The notes beneath the pieces are model-generated. The model was given only the letters and a program-made list of their open reading frames with translations. It had not been told where the DNA came from and did not search any database. DNA of 64,000 nucleotides. It comes from Plazaster borealis. Its lineage: Eukaryota > Echinodermata > Asteroidea > Forcipulatida > Labidiasteridae. Made by a program: the position numbers and the translations under genes. Below are positions 45,266-58,396 of this stretch, piece after piece. Position 1 is the first letter of the stretch. Each line of letters begins with the position of its first letter. The stretch spans positions 14,136,696-14,200,695 of the forward strand of contig CM037473.1 of NCBI GenBank assembly GCA_021014325.1, written 5' to 3'.

Positions 45266-47534
45266 TTAGGTGTTCGGGCATTAAGCCCGAACAACTCTTT
45301 GTTATTGTTCGGTTTTTTTTAGTTTTTTTTAGTTCTTCTTTTTCTTCTGATAGTCGTTTGTCCGCAAGCAAACGCATAGTTGCAAACCTTTGATGAACTT
45401 GAAACTTTGCATGTAGTTAGAGTATAACTAGGAGATGCCGAGTAAGTTGTGACGTAATGATTACGTCATCAGGTGTCGAATTACAGAAAATCAAAGTTTA
45501 ATATTTCAAAAAATCATAACTCGATAACTACCAAATGGATTACACCAATCTATACATCATCGGACAGGTCTTTTAAAACTCAACAAACGCTACACAAAGA
45601 GTGAACCCGTTTGACCTTGACCTACGGCTCAAAATGTAAGTTGAACATTTCGTTAGTAATAGCCCTCGGAAGCACGTTCCGCTCCATTGATCACGAGGTC
45701 CAAAGCCTACGTGCGATGTAGTGGCATGATTTCCGTGCAAGTTTTGACGTGTCGCAGTTCAACGCACTATAACGCAAGCTTATCAATGGCGCAATAGCAC
45801 TGCAGAATTGAATTCCGCTCAACCTGTGCCATGCCATGTTCAGCGTCAAATTGTTCCCCTATTCGCCCTTTTGGTGGCTCAATGGTGAAAACGGAATCGA
45901 AGACGAAGTTTAACTGAGATGGTCACCTGCTTCAGTGATTCCTATGACTTTTAATTATGTGAGAAAATGCAAGCAGAAAAAGACAGACATTGGTTATGTT
46001 TTAATCACACACCGTAAAACGGGGCATAACATCGGCTCGTGAATAGAAGGGCATTTCAGACCGTCATTTGACGGCGGTGCCTATCAGTGAGACACGGTGA
46101 ATAAAACGGTAAGCATAATTGCCTTTCAATGATTCTTCATTTAATGCACAGTTATGTTATAAAGTTTACCGTTAATCATCAAGTGGTGACAATGGTGACG
46201 TTTTTAAAACTAAGGAAGGAAGGGGTTCACTTCAAAAACAGTTTGTGCACCTTCCACAAGCTTTTTCTTGCGTAATTTCCTTACTCTGATATTTTGTATT
46301 TTTATGCGCCCTCCATCAGACTGGTCCTTGGGAGAGCACAATATAAATTCAATAAGTTATTAGTTTTATAATATTATGATGAAATGTTTTAGGTATTGAA
46401 TATAAATTATTTAAACAGTTTCAGCCCAACTTAATTAACCTTGAGTCACACTTTCTTTATAATTGTTTTTCTTCGTCAGAGTACAGCACATCCAGTACCT
46501 GAATGGTCTGCAGTGAAAGTTTTCACACCCGTTGTTGTGTTCCATCCTTATTTCCTTGCTGAGTGTATGATGCACCATAGAGGAAGAATATACTCAACTC
46601 GTTACGTTATTACTCAAAATTCACGAGAGGCTTAGACTTGCCGTCTTCATGACTTGCCTTTGTCTTTCATAACTATCCAAAACAAGTGTCTCTCAATATT
46701 CTAAATTTAACCTACCGTTCTGTATGAATGAAAATCAATGTCTAAAAATCAAGCAAGCTATTTAAAAAAAAAATGCAACCGATAGCTCATACTATGCTGG
46801 ACTTATTTTAATGACATCATCATCAGTGCATATGTTTTGAACAATCAATGTTTCATGCACCGATACTTCATGAGTATCCATCTCACTGTATTTGAAACCC
46901 TGATGAAAACTTCTAATAATTGTAAATTAATAATGTCAACATGATTAGCATAGTTGGATTTATTAATTCATAAAGAATCAAAATGAATATTCATTGAAAA
47001 ATAAATAAACTTCAGTAAATAGCTTACATGGCTGTACTTGTAAGTAATTCAACGGATCGTTTGAAGATATGCAACCAAGATGAAAGGGAATTCAAAAAAT
47101 GATGCTCTGCATGAAAAGGACAATTTACCCTAATAATTTATTCTAATAAATTAAATAATGTACTCTTTGCTGAAAACACTTTGTATAGTAACAATAGTTT
47201 AGTTTTTCACTTAACATTTTAATCACATACTTAAACCATACCAATGTCTCGATAAGAACTTATCTAACGTCATAATGACGTCATCGGTTTTCCTAATTTG
47301 GCTTAACAAACGATTATTACTATTTTTGAAAACTCATATTGTGAGTTGCATTTATTCCCTGTTTAAACTAACGCATATAATCATAGAAGATTAACCCTTT
47401 GTTTTCCTTGATATTCCCAAAGCTATCAACAATTTGTTCATCGATTCAATGATATAGCTCACACATAAACAAAGCACTGACCCCAAAGATAGCCGAACAC
47501 CTAGTGTTTGTTCCAACAAACACTAAAGCTCTAG
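45266..47534 (+). mobile_element. Helitron-like unit B10, intron-bearing
   Basis: One 5' hairpin module directly after the CTAG of B9. Intron-like segment with donor GT at 46109-46110 and acceptor AG at 46478-46479. CTAG at 47531-47534. Confidence 0.7.
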
Positions 47535-49665
47535 TTAGGTGTTCGGGCATTAAGCCCGAACAACTCCTTGTTTTTGTTCGGTTTTTTGTTTTTTTTTTCT
47601 TTGTTTTGCTTATTCTTCTGATAGTCGTTTGTCCGCAAAAAAAACCATACTTGCAAACGTTTGATCAACTTGAAACTTAATGTGACGTTAGAACATAACG
47701 AGCAGAAGGTGTGTGAGCAATGACGTCATGATGACGTCATCGGGTGTCAAATTACAAGCCATTTTAGTTCAAAAGGTGCCCTCATGCCAATGCCTGTAGG
47801 TCTCTGAATATTACAGCTATGGTATTCATATTTGGGCATATGATAGATCAAGACACGGGCAACATTTAAAAAGTTAACGCCAAATTCACCTGACCTTTAC
47901 TTCCGGTCGTACCGGAAGGTCAAAGTTTGCCTTTCTGCAATTCTTAACAAAAAATCATTTCCTGGCAAAATTCTTAACTTCTGTTCATCTGATCAACTTC
48001 AAATTTACACCATGTTAGAAACTTGATGTAACCTCCATAAAATTGTTGTGACGTAATGATTACGTCATCAGGTGTCGAATTACAGTAAATCAAAGTTTAA
48101 TATTTCAAAAAATCATAACTCGATAACAATTTAATGGATTTCAACAATCTATGCATCATCGGACAGGTATTTTAAAACTCAACAAACGCTACACAAAGAG
48201 TGAACCCGTTTGACCTTGACCTCCGGCTCAAAATGTAAGTAATATATTTCGTTAGTAGCTCTCGTAAGCACGCGACTGGCAGTTCCGCTCCATTGATCAC
48301 AAGGTACAAAGCCTACGTGCGCCTTCACTGAAGGCTGGATGTAGTTGCATGATTTCCGTGCAAGTTTTGACGTGTCGCAGTTCAACGCACTTATAACGTT
48401 GGCTTATCAATGGCGCAATAACACTGCAGAATTAAATTCCGCTCAACCTGTGCCATGTTCAGCGTCAAGTTGTTCCCCTATTCGCCCTTTTGAAGGCTCA
48501 TGGTGACCATGGAATCGAAGACGAAGTTTTACTGAGATGGCCACCTGCTTCAGTGATTCGTATGACTTTTAATTATGTGAGAAATAAAGCTATAACATAA
48601 AGTTTTCACACCCGTTGTTGTGTTCCATCCTTATTTCCTTGCTGAGTGTATGGTGCACCATAGAGGTAGAAATAGTACTCAACTCATTATGTTATTAGTC
48701 AAAATTCACGAGAGGCTTAGACTTGCCGTCTTTATGACTTGCCTTTGTCTTTCATAATTATCCAAAACAAGTGTGTTTTCTTTCAATATTCTAAATTTAA
48801 CCCACCGTTCTGTATGAATGAAAATCAATGTCTAAAAAATGCAACCGATAGCTCATACTATGCTTGACTTATTTTAATGACATCATCATCAGTGCATATG
48901 TTTTGAACAATCACTGTTTCATGCACCGATAATTCATGGGTGTATTTGAAACCCTGTTGAAAACTTCTAATAATTGTAAATTAATAATGTGAACATGATT
49001 AGCATAGTTGGATTTATTAATCCATAAAGAATCAATATTCATTGAAAAATAAATAAACTTCAGTAAATGGCTGACATGGCTGTTCTTGTGAGTAATTCAG
49101 CGGCTCGTTTGAAGATATGCAACCAAGATGAAAGGGAATTCAAAAAAATGATGCTTTGTATGAAAAGGACAATTTACTCTAATAATTTGCTGAAAACACT
49201 TTGTAATCGTATCTTGAGAAATACATCTATTATGATTTTTTAAGCTTTGCATTTTTTGTGAATGTTTTATGTGTGAAAGTTCTGTGTAATTGATAATGAC
49301 ATGATTTGACCTGGCTTCCTGTCCAACCTGAAGTAAAAGAAATACATATTAAGAGGCTCTTTTTTGAATGGTCAGGAAAAGTCTTGTATACTAACTATCG
49401 GTACAGTTTATGAATATTTACATGAAAATTGAAACAGATAATCAATTAATACACGTCTTAGAGCTCAATGCAGTCTTAAGTAGGAACATTATTTCTTTCC
49501 CGTGTAAACTAAATGTATACACGTAATTGATTTACACTTTGAAATTTCAAAAGCTATCAACAAACTTTTCATCGACTTAATAAAATAGTTAACACATTGA
49601 CACAACACTGACCCCGATGAAACCCGAACACCTTGTGTTTGTTCCAACAAACACTAAAGCTCTAG
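47535..49665 (+). mobile_element. Helitron-like unit B11
   Basis: One hairpin module at the 5' end. The interior is nearly identical to B3. The 3' inverted repeat is CCGAACACCTT (one base changed). CTAG at 49662-49665. Confidence 0.72.
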
Positions 49666-52297
49666 TGGATTTTTGAGTTTGTTCGCCCACCTCAAAAATA
49701 CACGCATCGTTGTCCGCAGACTTTGATATCTTTCCCAAACTCGCACGGTCATGAAACTTGGCAACAATATTACACCCGATGAAAAGATGAAACAGAAATT
49801 TCGACAATACAATGACGTCACCCAATGATTTATTGGGTAATTAAATGTAATTAATTTCATCAAATTTTGAGTTTTTGGTTTAACAACCAGAACTCGCAAA
49901 CTTAGAACGATAAATTCGTTGTTATTTCCTGAAAACAAAGGGTATTGAATACTTATCGTTTCATACATTGGAACAAATTAAGGTTTTTATAGATTTCTAA
50001 AAGAAATTGGCCTTTAAAAATGTTCAAATCTTAAATCCATTGCCTAACGCAGCATGGCTTACTCCGGCGCGACTGGCAACGGTGGGTAGCTAGCCAGTCA
50101 AGGCGCTTGTTACAGACCAACGTGGTGCAACCGTAGTTGTTTACAATCGGTGCCATGTGCGCCTGGCGTGATTTTCCATTCATGTTTTGACATGCCAAAG
50201 GTCATCGTACTTACAACGTAGTGCAATCTTCAATGGCGTACTAACATTATAGATCTGAATTCTCCTCATATTTAGCGTCTAATTGTTCCTCTATTCGCCC
50301 TTCTCATGGCTTTATGATCAATATGGAATTGAAGACGAAGTTTCACTGAGATGACCACCTGCTTCAGTTATTCCTATGGCTTTTAATTATGTGAGAAAAT
50401 GCAAGCAGAAAAAGACGAACATTGGTTATGTTTTGATCAACACCGAGACCAGACCTGACATCATCAGCTCCTAAAGGGTGTTTCGGACGGCGTCTACGGC
50501 AGAGGTTATAGATGCTACACGGTGATAACACGGTAAGCTTTGTGTGAAAATCATTGCTTTTCAAAATGAGTATTAATGCACAATTATGTTATAAAGTTTA
50601 TCCTTAATCATCAAGTGGTGGCGTTGGTGATGTTTTTTAAACTAGGGAACGTTTAGTATGACCGTCGAAGAGGTAGAATTGGGCAATGGGGGATTGGTAT
50701 GATTGTTGGCTGCGTGTCACCTAAGTCAGAAAATGGTCCGACTGATGAATGTTTTTCGGCAACTTTGTATTATGACATGAATAATTATTTTTAAAACAAC
50801 TTTTTGAAGTTTGTGTTAAGTAGGTTTTGTTTATAAGTTATTCACTTCAAAAACAATATAGGCACCAAGCTTCCACTAACTGTTTCTTGTGCAATTTCCT
50901 TAGTTTGATTTTGTTGTATAGTTTAGGCTGGTCCTGGAGAGAGCGCAACATAAATTCAATAAATTAGTAATATTATTGTATAATTATGAAACGTTTTAAA
51001 TCTTGATTTTTGTTTATTTTAACAGTTTCAGCTTGACTTAACTTTCCTTGAGTCATAACTTTGTTCATTTTTAATATTGTTTTTTTCTTCTACAGAACAC
51101 AGCACATCCACCAGAATGGTCTTGGATCCATCGTGACATATTTCCACTTCTGTTGCATTCCTTATTTCCTGTATGATGCACTATACAGGTAGAAATAGAA
51201 CTTATGGTATTAGTCGAAATTAGTCATTATGTTAAGTCAAAATTCACGAGAGGCTTAGATTTGCCGTCTTCATGATTTGCCTTCGTTTTGCATTATGACT
51301 TAAAACAAGTGACTTTTTCAATAGTCTAAAAATTAACAAACTGTTCTGTAGGAAAATCAATATCTAAAAATCAAGCAAGCTTTTTATAAAATACAACTAC
51401 CAAAACGCACCTTGCTTGACTTATTTTAGCGACATCATCATCAGTGTTTTTTGTATTGAACAATCAATTTTTCCTAAACCGAGTATCCACCTCACTGGAT
51501 TTGAAACCCTGTTAAAAACCTTTCTGAATTGTAACCTAATAACATCAAAATGAATGGCATTTAGTGTGTGTTTTTTTAATCAACAAAGAATCTATAACCA
51601 TCGAAAAATAAATAAACTTTATTGAATGGAATACATGATACTTAATAGTTGTATATTTACGGCAGATTTATATTTACGGCCAAAAATGCGTGATCAAAGC
51701 TTAAACCTTGCATGTATTCAAGCCCTGATTTGTAACATCCAAAATTTGAGATCCTGTTCAAATGACGTCATCCATTGTCATACAATTATGAAATCACCTT
51801 AAAGGTGCAGTTTAACTTGATCTATCTAAAGTTTATTATTTCGAAAAACCATATATTGAGAAATACATCTATTATGATTTTAAGCTTTGCATTTTTTGTG
51901 AATGTTTTATGTATGAAAGTTCTGTATAATTGATAGTGACATGATTTGACCTGGCTTCCTGTCCAACCGGAAGTAACAGAAATATATATTAAGAAGCTCT
52001 TTTTGAATTGTCAGTAAAAGTCTTGTGTACTATTTATCAGTGCAGTTTATGAATATTTACATAAAAATTGTCACAGATGTTCAATTAATACACGTTCTAG
52101 AGCTCTTAAGTAGGAACGTTAGCCTTAATTTCCCGTGTAAACTAAATGTATACACGTAATTGATTTACACTTTGAAATTTCAAAAGCTATCAACAATCTT
52201 TTCATCGACTCAATAAAACAGTTAACACATTGACACAACACTGACCCAATGAAATCCGAACACCTAGTGTTTGTTCCAACAAACACTAAAGCTCTAG
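49666..52297 (+). mobile_element. Helitron-like unit B12, intron-bearing
   Basis: Close copy of B8, starting GGATTTTTGAG. Intron-like donor GT at 50533-50534, acceptor AG at 51094-51095. CTAG at 52294-52297. Confidence 0.7.
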
Positions 52298-53170
52298 TAT
52301 TTTTTAGTTTTGCTTATTCTTCTCAGTGGGCTTTGTCCGCAAGCAAACGCATACTTGCGAACCTTTGATCAACTTAAAACTTCATGTGAAGTTAAAACAT
52401 AACGAGCAGAAGCTGAGTATGTTGTGACGTCACGGTTACGTCATCGGAAGTCAAGTTACAAGCCATTTAAGTTCAAAAGTGACCATATGCCAATGCCTGT
52501 ATGTCTCTGAATATTTGAGCTACGGTATTCATATTTGGGCATATGATAGATCAAGACACGGGCAACATTTAAAAAGTTAACGCCAAATTCACATGACCTT
52601 TACTTCCGGTCGTACCGGAAGGTCAAACTCTGCCTTTGTGTTTTTTGTAAATAAATTCAATTTGTGGTCATAACTCAAGATTGAAATTGAATTTAACATT
52701 GAAACTCATCAGACAATTGGACCTTATTATCAAGACTACACAAACTTGATGATGTCATGATGACGTCATCAGGTAACGAATTACAACAAATCAAAGTTTA
52801 ATATTTTTTAAAAATCATAACTCCTGAACCACATGGTGGATTTTGACAATCTACATATCGTCGGACAGGTCGATAAAACTTCAACAAACGCTACACACAA
52901 AGTGACCCCGCTTGACCTTGATATCCGGTTCAAACCGGAAATTGAAAAATTTTACAAATTCTGATCTCTAAAACTACGTAATATTTCAACATAAATTTTG
53001 CATCACGTAATAGATGAGTGATCCTGCTCAAACTTTTGCACAGAGATGGTAACTTTTTAACCTTTGCATCGGGTCAAAACTGGATGTCAAAGTGCACGTG
53101 TCTGGTGACTTACGTTTTATGATAACGCACAATAATAGTATAGGCCTACACATTACATACACTTTTTGTT

Positions 53171-53249
53171 CGTACCACACACTGGCTATCTCATACACGC
53201 ATAAGGTATGGGCGCTTTCCCGGTTGACCACGTAGCCAGCGTGTGGTAC
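53171..53249. repeat. Hairpin-forming inverted repeat
   Basis: GTACCACACACTGGCTA at the left and TAGCCAGCGTGTGGTAC at the right form a 17-bp stem with one mismatch. The same structure is present in B14 at about 57425-57515. Confidence 0.7.
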
Positions 53250-55675
53250 AAAAGGGCCATTGACTTTAACGGTTCAAAGTCCAAGAAGACTGTAGCCAGC
53301 TGGCCCACATGTTGTGTGGTGGCGCTATACCAAGTTAATGGTCGTTTGTTTACTGCGCTCTGTGACAATTATTGGCTTTGTGATAAGTGAAACCCTTTCT
53401 CTATGGTGAAACAGACTCGGAAATAATGCGACGTTCGACGGTAGTTCAATGAAAAGCTCAGTGCAGAAAGTTCTTGATAGCCTTTTGTTGGTTTCGTGGT
53501 AAATATCAACTAAACGACCGATTTTGCTGACCTGTTTTGGTGATTTGAATAACTTTTGATAACTGAAACTTGGCAACAATATTACACCTGATGATTAGAT
53601 AAAACAGAAATTTCGACAACATAATGACGTCACCCAATGAATTATTGGGTAATGTAATTAATTTAATCAAATTTTTAGTTTTGGGTTTAACAACCATGCA
53701 GAACTCGCAAACTAGGAACGATAAATTCGTTGTTATTTAGGGTAATGAATACTTATTGTTTTGTACATTGGAACCAAATCAAATGTTCATAGATCTATTA
53801 GAGAAATTGGCCTTTAATCTTAAACCATTGCCTAACGCAGCATGGCATACCCCTTCGCGACTGGCAACGGTAGGTAGCTAGCCAGTCAAGACGCTTGTTA
53901 TTTACAATCAGTGCCATGTGCGGCTTGCGTGATTTTCCATTCATGTTTTGACACGCCAAAGGTCATCGTACTTACAACGTAGTGCAATCTTATGAATGGC
54001 GTACTTACTACTACGTATAGCATTATCATGAATTCCGCTCAGATTCGGCGCCTAATTGTTCCCCTATTCGCCCTTCTCATAGCTTTATGATCAATATGGA
54101 ATTGAAGACGAAGTTTCACTGAGATGACCACCTGCTTCAGTGATTCCTATGGCTTTTAATTATGTGAGAAAATGCAAGCAGAAAAAGACAGACACTGGTT
54201 ATGTTTTGATCACACACCGAGAAAAGGAGGGATGTGTTATCGGATCGTGAAGGGTGTTTCAGACCCTCCTCACGGCATGTGTTTCTCGTTGCTACACGGG
54301 ACTAAAACGGTAATTTTTTGTGTGAACATCATTGCTTTTCAAAATGATTCTTTTATTTAATGCACAATTACGTTATGAAGTTTATCCCGTATCATCAAGT
54401 ATTGACGTTGGTGAGATGTTTTTAAATATAAGGAACGTTGAGTATTAACGTCGAAGAGATAGAATTGGGCAATGGGGGATTGGTATGATTGTTGGCTGTG
54501 TCACTATAGTCAGAAAATGGTCAGACTGATGAATGTTTTCCGTCAACTTTGTATTATGAAATAATTATTTGAAAACCCTTCGATGAAGTTTCCCCTAATA
54601 AGGATTCATTTATAAAGTGTTCACATCAAAAACAGGATGTGCACCTTCCACACAAAAAATTCTTGCGTAATTTTCTTACTCTGATATGTTGTATTGTTAT
54701 GCGCCCTCGAACAGGTTGGTCCTGGAGAGAGTGCAATAAAAATTCAATCAACTATTATTATTATATAATCATGAAATGTTGTATTAAGTCTTGAATTTTA
54801 TTTATTTGAGCAGTTTCAGCTTGACCTAATCTGCTTTGAGTCATACTTTGTTTATAATTGATTTTATCTTTTTTCAGAATATACAACACATCCAGTACCC
54901 GAATGGTCTCCAGTGAAAGATTTCATACTCGTTGTTGTGTTCCATTCCCTAATTCCTTGCTGAGTGTATGATGCACCATACAAGGTAGAAATAGTTATTA
55001 ACTCATTATTAGTTAAAATTCACGAGAGGCTTAAACTTGCCGTCTTCATGACTTGCCTTTATCTTGCATAATTATTAAAAACAAGTGTCTTTTCTTTCAA
55101 TGGTATAAATTTAACAAACCGTTCTGTATGAAGACTAATGTCAAAAAACCAAGCAAGCTATTTTTAAAAATGCAACCAATATAGCTCATACCATTCTCGA
55201 CTTTATTTAACGACATCTTCATCAGTGCATATATGTATTGAACAATCAAAGTATCATGCACCGATACATAACGAGAAGCCAAATCACAGTATATGAAAAC
55301 CTGTTAAAACTTCTAAGAATTGTAACTTAATAATGTCAACATGATTTGCATAGTTGGATTTATTAATCAATAAAGAATCAATATCACTTAAAAAATAAAT
55401 AAACTTCAGTGAGTGGCATACATGATAGTTGTAATTGAGAGTAATTCAAAGGCTCGTTTTAAGATATGCAACCAAAATTAAAGGGAATTCGAAAAAATAA
55501 TGTTGCTCTCTATGAAAGGACAATATTAACCCTCTGCCCTTTTAAATACATTATGTACTCTTTTGCTGACAATACGTTTTAACCTTGCATGTATTCAAGC
55601 CAGGATTTGTAACATCCAAAATTTAAGATCCTGTTCAAATGACGTCATCAATTGTCATATAATTATGAAGTCAAA

Positions 55676-56054
55676 TTAAAGGTATCGTACACGTTTGGTA
55701 ATGACTCGAAACAAATAATATTAGCATTAAAACTTACTTGGTAACAAGCAACGGAGAGCTGTTGATAGTATAAAACATTGTAGGAAACGACCCCCTCTGA
55801 AGTAACATAGTTTTTGAGACTGAGGTAATTTCTCACTAAAATAATAAAAACTTCTTGCAAGAAGTTTTTAATTCCTATCTGAAAGCACACAAATTTGTAC
55901 AACAAGGGTGTTTTTTCTTTCATCATTTTCTTGCAACTTCGATGACCAATTGAGCCAAAATTTTCACAGGCTTGTATTTTTATGCATAATGTTGGGATAC
56001 ACCAAGTGAGACCACTGGTCTATGACAATTTCCAAACGTGTTCAGTGCCTTTAA
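55676..56054. mobile_element. TTAA MITE, family M1, copy 4 (inverted orientation)
   Basis: Full copy flanked by TTAA on both sides. The sibling units B8 (around 42740) and B12 (around 51795) carry the same flanks joined at one TTAA (CACCTTAAAGGTGCAG), so they are unoccupied sites. Confidence 0.92.
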
Positions 56055-56553
56055 AGGTGCAGTTTAACTTGATCTATCTAAAGTTTATTATTTCGAAAAA
56101 TCATATCTTGAGAATTATATCTACTATGATTTTAAGCTTTGCATTTGTTGTGAATGTTTTATGTATGAAAGTTCTGTATAATTGATAATGACATGATTTG
56201 ACCTGGCTTCCTGTCCAACCGGAAGTAAAACAAATATACATTAGGAGGCTCTTTTTTGATATTGTCAGTAAAAGTCTTGTATACAGTACAGTTTATGAAT
56301 ATTTACATGAAATTTGTCACAGATATTCAATTAAAACACAGTCTAGAGCTCAATGCAGTCTTAAGTAGGAACGTTAGCATTTATTTCCCGTGTAAACTAA
56401 AAGTATACACGTAATTGATTTACACTTTGAAATTTCAAAAGCTATCAACAATCTTTTCATCGACTCAATAAAATAGTTCACACATTGACACAACACTGAC
56501 CCCAATGAAATCCGAACACCTTGTGTTTGTTCCAACAAACACTAAAGCTCTAG

Positions 56554-58396
56554 TTTTTTTAGTTTTGCTTATTCTTCTCAGTGGGCTTTGTCCGCAAGCA
56601 AACGCATACTTGCGAACCTTTGATCAACTTGAAACTTCATGTGAAGTTAGAACGTAAGTATCAGAAGCTGAGTAAGTTGTGACGTCGCGATACCGTCATC
56701 GGGTGTCAAGTTACAAGCCATTTAAGTTCAAAAAGTGACCATATGCCAATACCTGTATGTCTCTGAATATTTGAGCTACGGTATTCATATTTGGGCATAT
56801 GATAGATCAAGACACGGGCAACATTTAAAAAGTGAACGCAAAATTCACATGACCTTTATTTCCGCTCGTACCGGAAGGTCAAACTCTGCCTTTGTGTTTT
56901 TTGTAAATAAATTCAATTTTTGGTCATAACTCAAGATTGAAATTGAATTTAACATTGAAACTCATTAGACAATTGGACCTTATTATCAAGACCACACAAA
57001 CTTGATGATGTCATGATGACGTCATCAGGTAACGAATTACAAAAAATCAAAGTTAAATATTTTTAAGAAATCATAACTTCTGAACCACATGGTGGATTTT
57101 GACAATCTACATATCATCGGACAGTTCGATAAAAAATCAACAAGCGCTTAACACAAAGTGACCCCATTTGACCTTGACTTCCGGTTCAAACCGGAAGTTG
57201 AACAAATTCACAAATTCTGATCTCAAAAACTACGCAATATTTCAACATAAATTTTGCATCACGTTATAGATGAGTGATCCTGCTCAAACATTTGCACAGA
57301 GATGATAACTTTTTAACCGTTGCATAGGGTCAAATCTGGACGTCAAAGTGCACATGTCTGTTGCCACATTTTATGATAACGTACAATAATAGTAAAGGCC
57401 TACACGTTACATACACTTTTTGTTCGTACCACACACTGGCTATCTCATACATGCATAAGGTATGGGCGCTTTCCCGGTTCCCTTAACTGTTGACAACGTA
57501 GCCAGCGTGTGGTACAAAAGGGCCAATGACCTTAACGGTTCAAAGTCCAAGAAGACTGTAGCTAGCTGGCCCACATGTTGTGTGAAATGTACAGTTGATG
57601 TCATATCCATGGTAGCGCTATACCAAGTTAATGGTCGTTTGTTTACTGCGCTCTGTGACAATTATTGGCTCTGTGATAAGTGAAAAAGACTCGGAAATAT
57701 GCGACGTTCGACGGTAGTCCAATGAAAAGCTGAGTGCAGAAAGTTCTTGATAGCCTAGGCTTCTGTTGGTTTGGTGGTAAATACCAACTAAACGACCGAT
57801 TTTGCTGACCTGTTTTGGTGATTTTTGATAACTGAAACTTGGCAACAATATTACACCTGATGATTAGATAAAACAGAAATTTCGACAACATAATGACGTC
57901 ACCCAATGAATTATTGGGTAATGTAATTAATTTCATCGATATATCTATCAGAGAAATTGGCCTTTAATCTTAATCAATTGCCTAACGCAGCTTGGCATAC
58001 CCCACGCGACTGGCAACGGTGGGTAGCTAGCCAGTCAAGATGCTTGTTACAGACCAACGTGGCTCAACCGTAGTTGTTTACAATCAGTGCCATGTGCGCC
58101 TGGCGTGATTTTTTACTAACTATCACTAAATCAGTACAATTTATGAATATTGACATGAAAATTGTCACATGTTCAACCATGGGTCAACTAAATACACGTT
58201 CTAGAGCTCAGTGTAGTTTTATTAGTAGGAACGTTAGCATTTATTTCCTGTACGTAATTGATTTACACTTTGAAATTTCAAAAGCTATCAACAATCTTTT
58301 CATCGACTCAATAGAATAGTTCACACATTGACACAACACTGACCCTAATGAAATCCGAACACCTAGTGTTTGTTCCAACAAACACTAAATCTCTAG
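56554..58396 (+). mobile_element. Helitron-like unit B14
   Basis: Near-copy of the first part of B13 (offset about 4,254 bp), then a shortened 3' half. CTAG at 58393-58396. Confidence 0.65.

Larger units (their letters stand above)
52298..56553 (+). mobile_element. Helitron-like unit B13, 4.3-kb fusion unit
   Basis: About twice the usual length. The first 1.3 kb matches the start of B14. From about 53560 (GAAACTTGGCAACAATATTAC) it continues as a B8/B12-type interior with an intron-like segment (donor GT 54310-54311, acceptor AG 54876-54877). No terminus lies between, so two units probably fused by deletion. It contains an M1 MITE at 55676-56054. CTAG at 56550-56553. Confidence 0.62.

Noticed and set aside
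53208..53390. Matching short frames at 53208 and 57462 (MGAFPV...)
   Set aside because: They span a hairpin-forming repeat shared by units B13 and B14. The two copies differ by insertions and the antisense is equally open.
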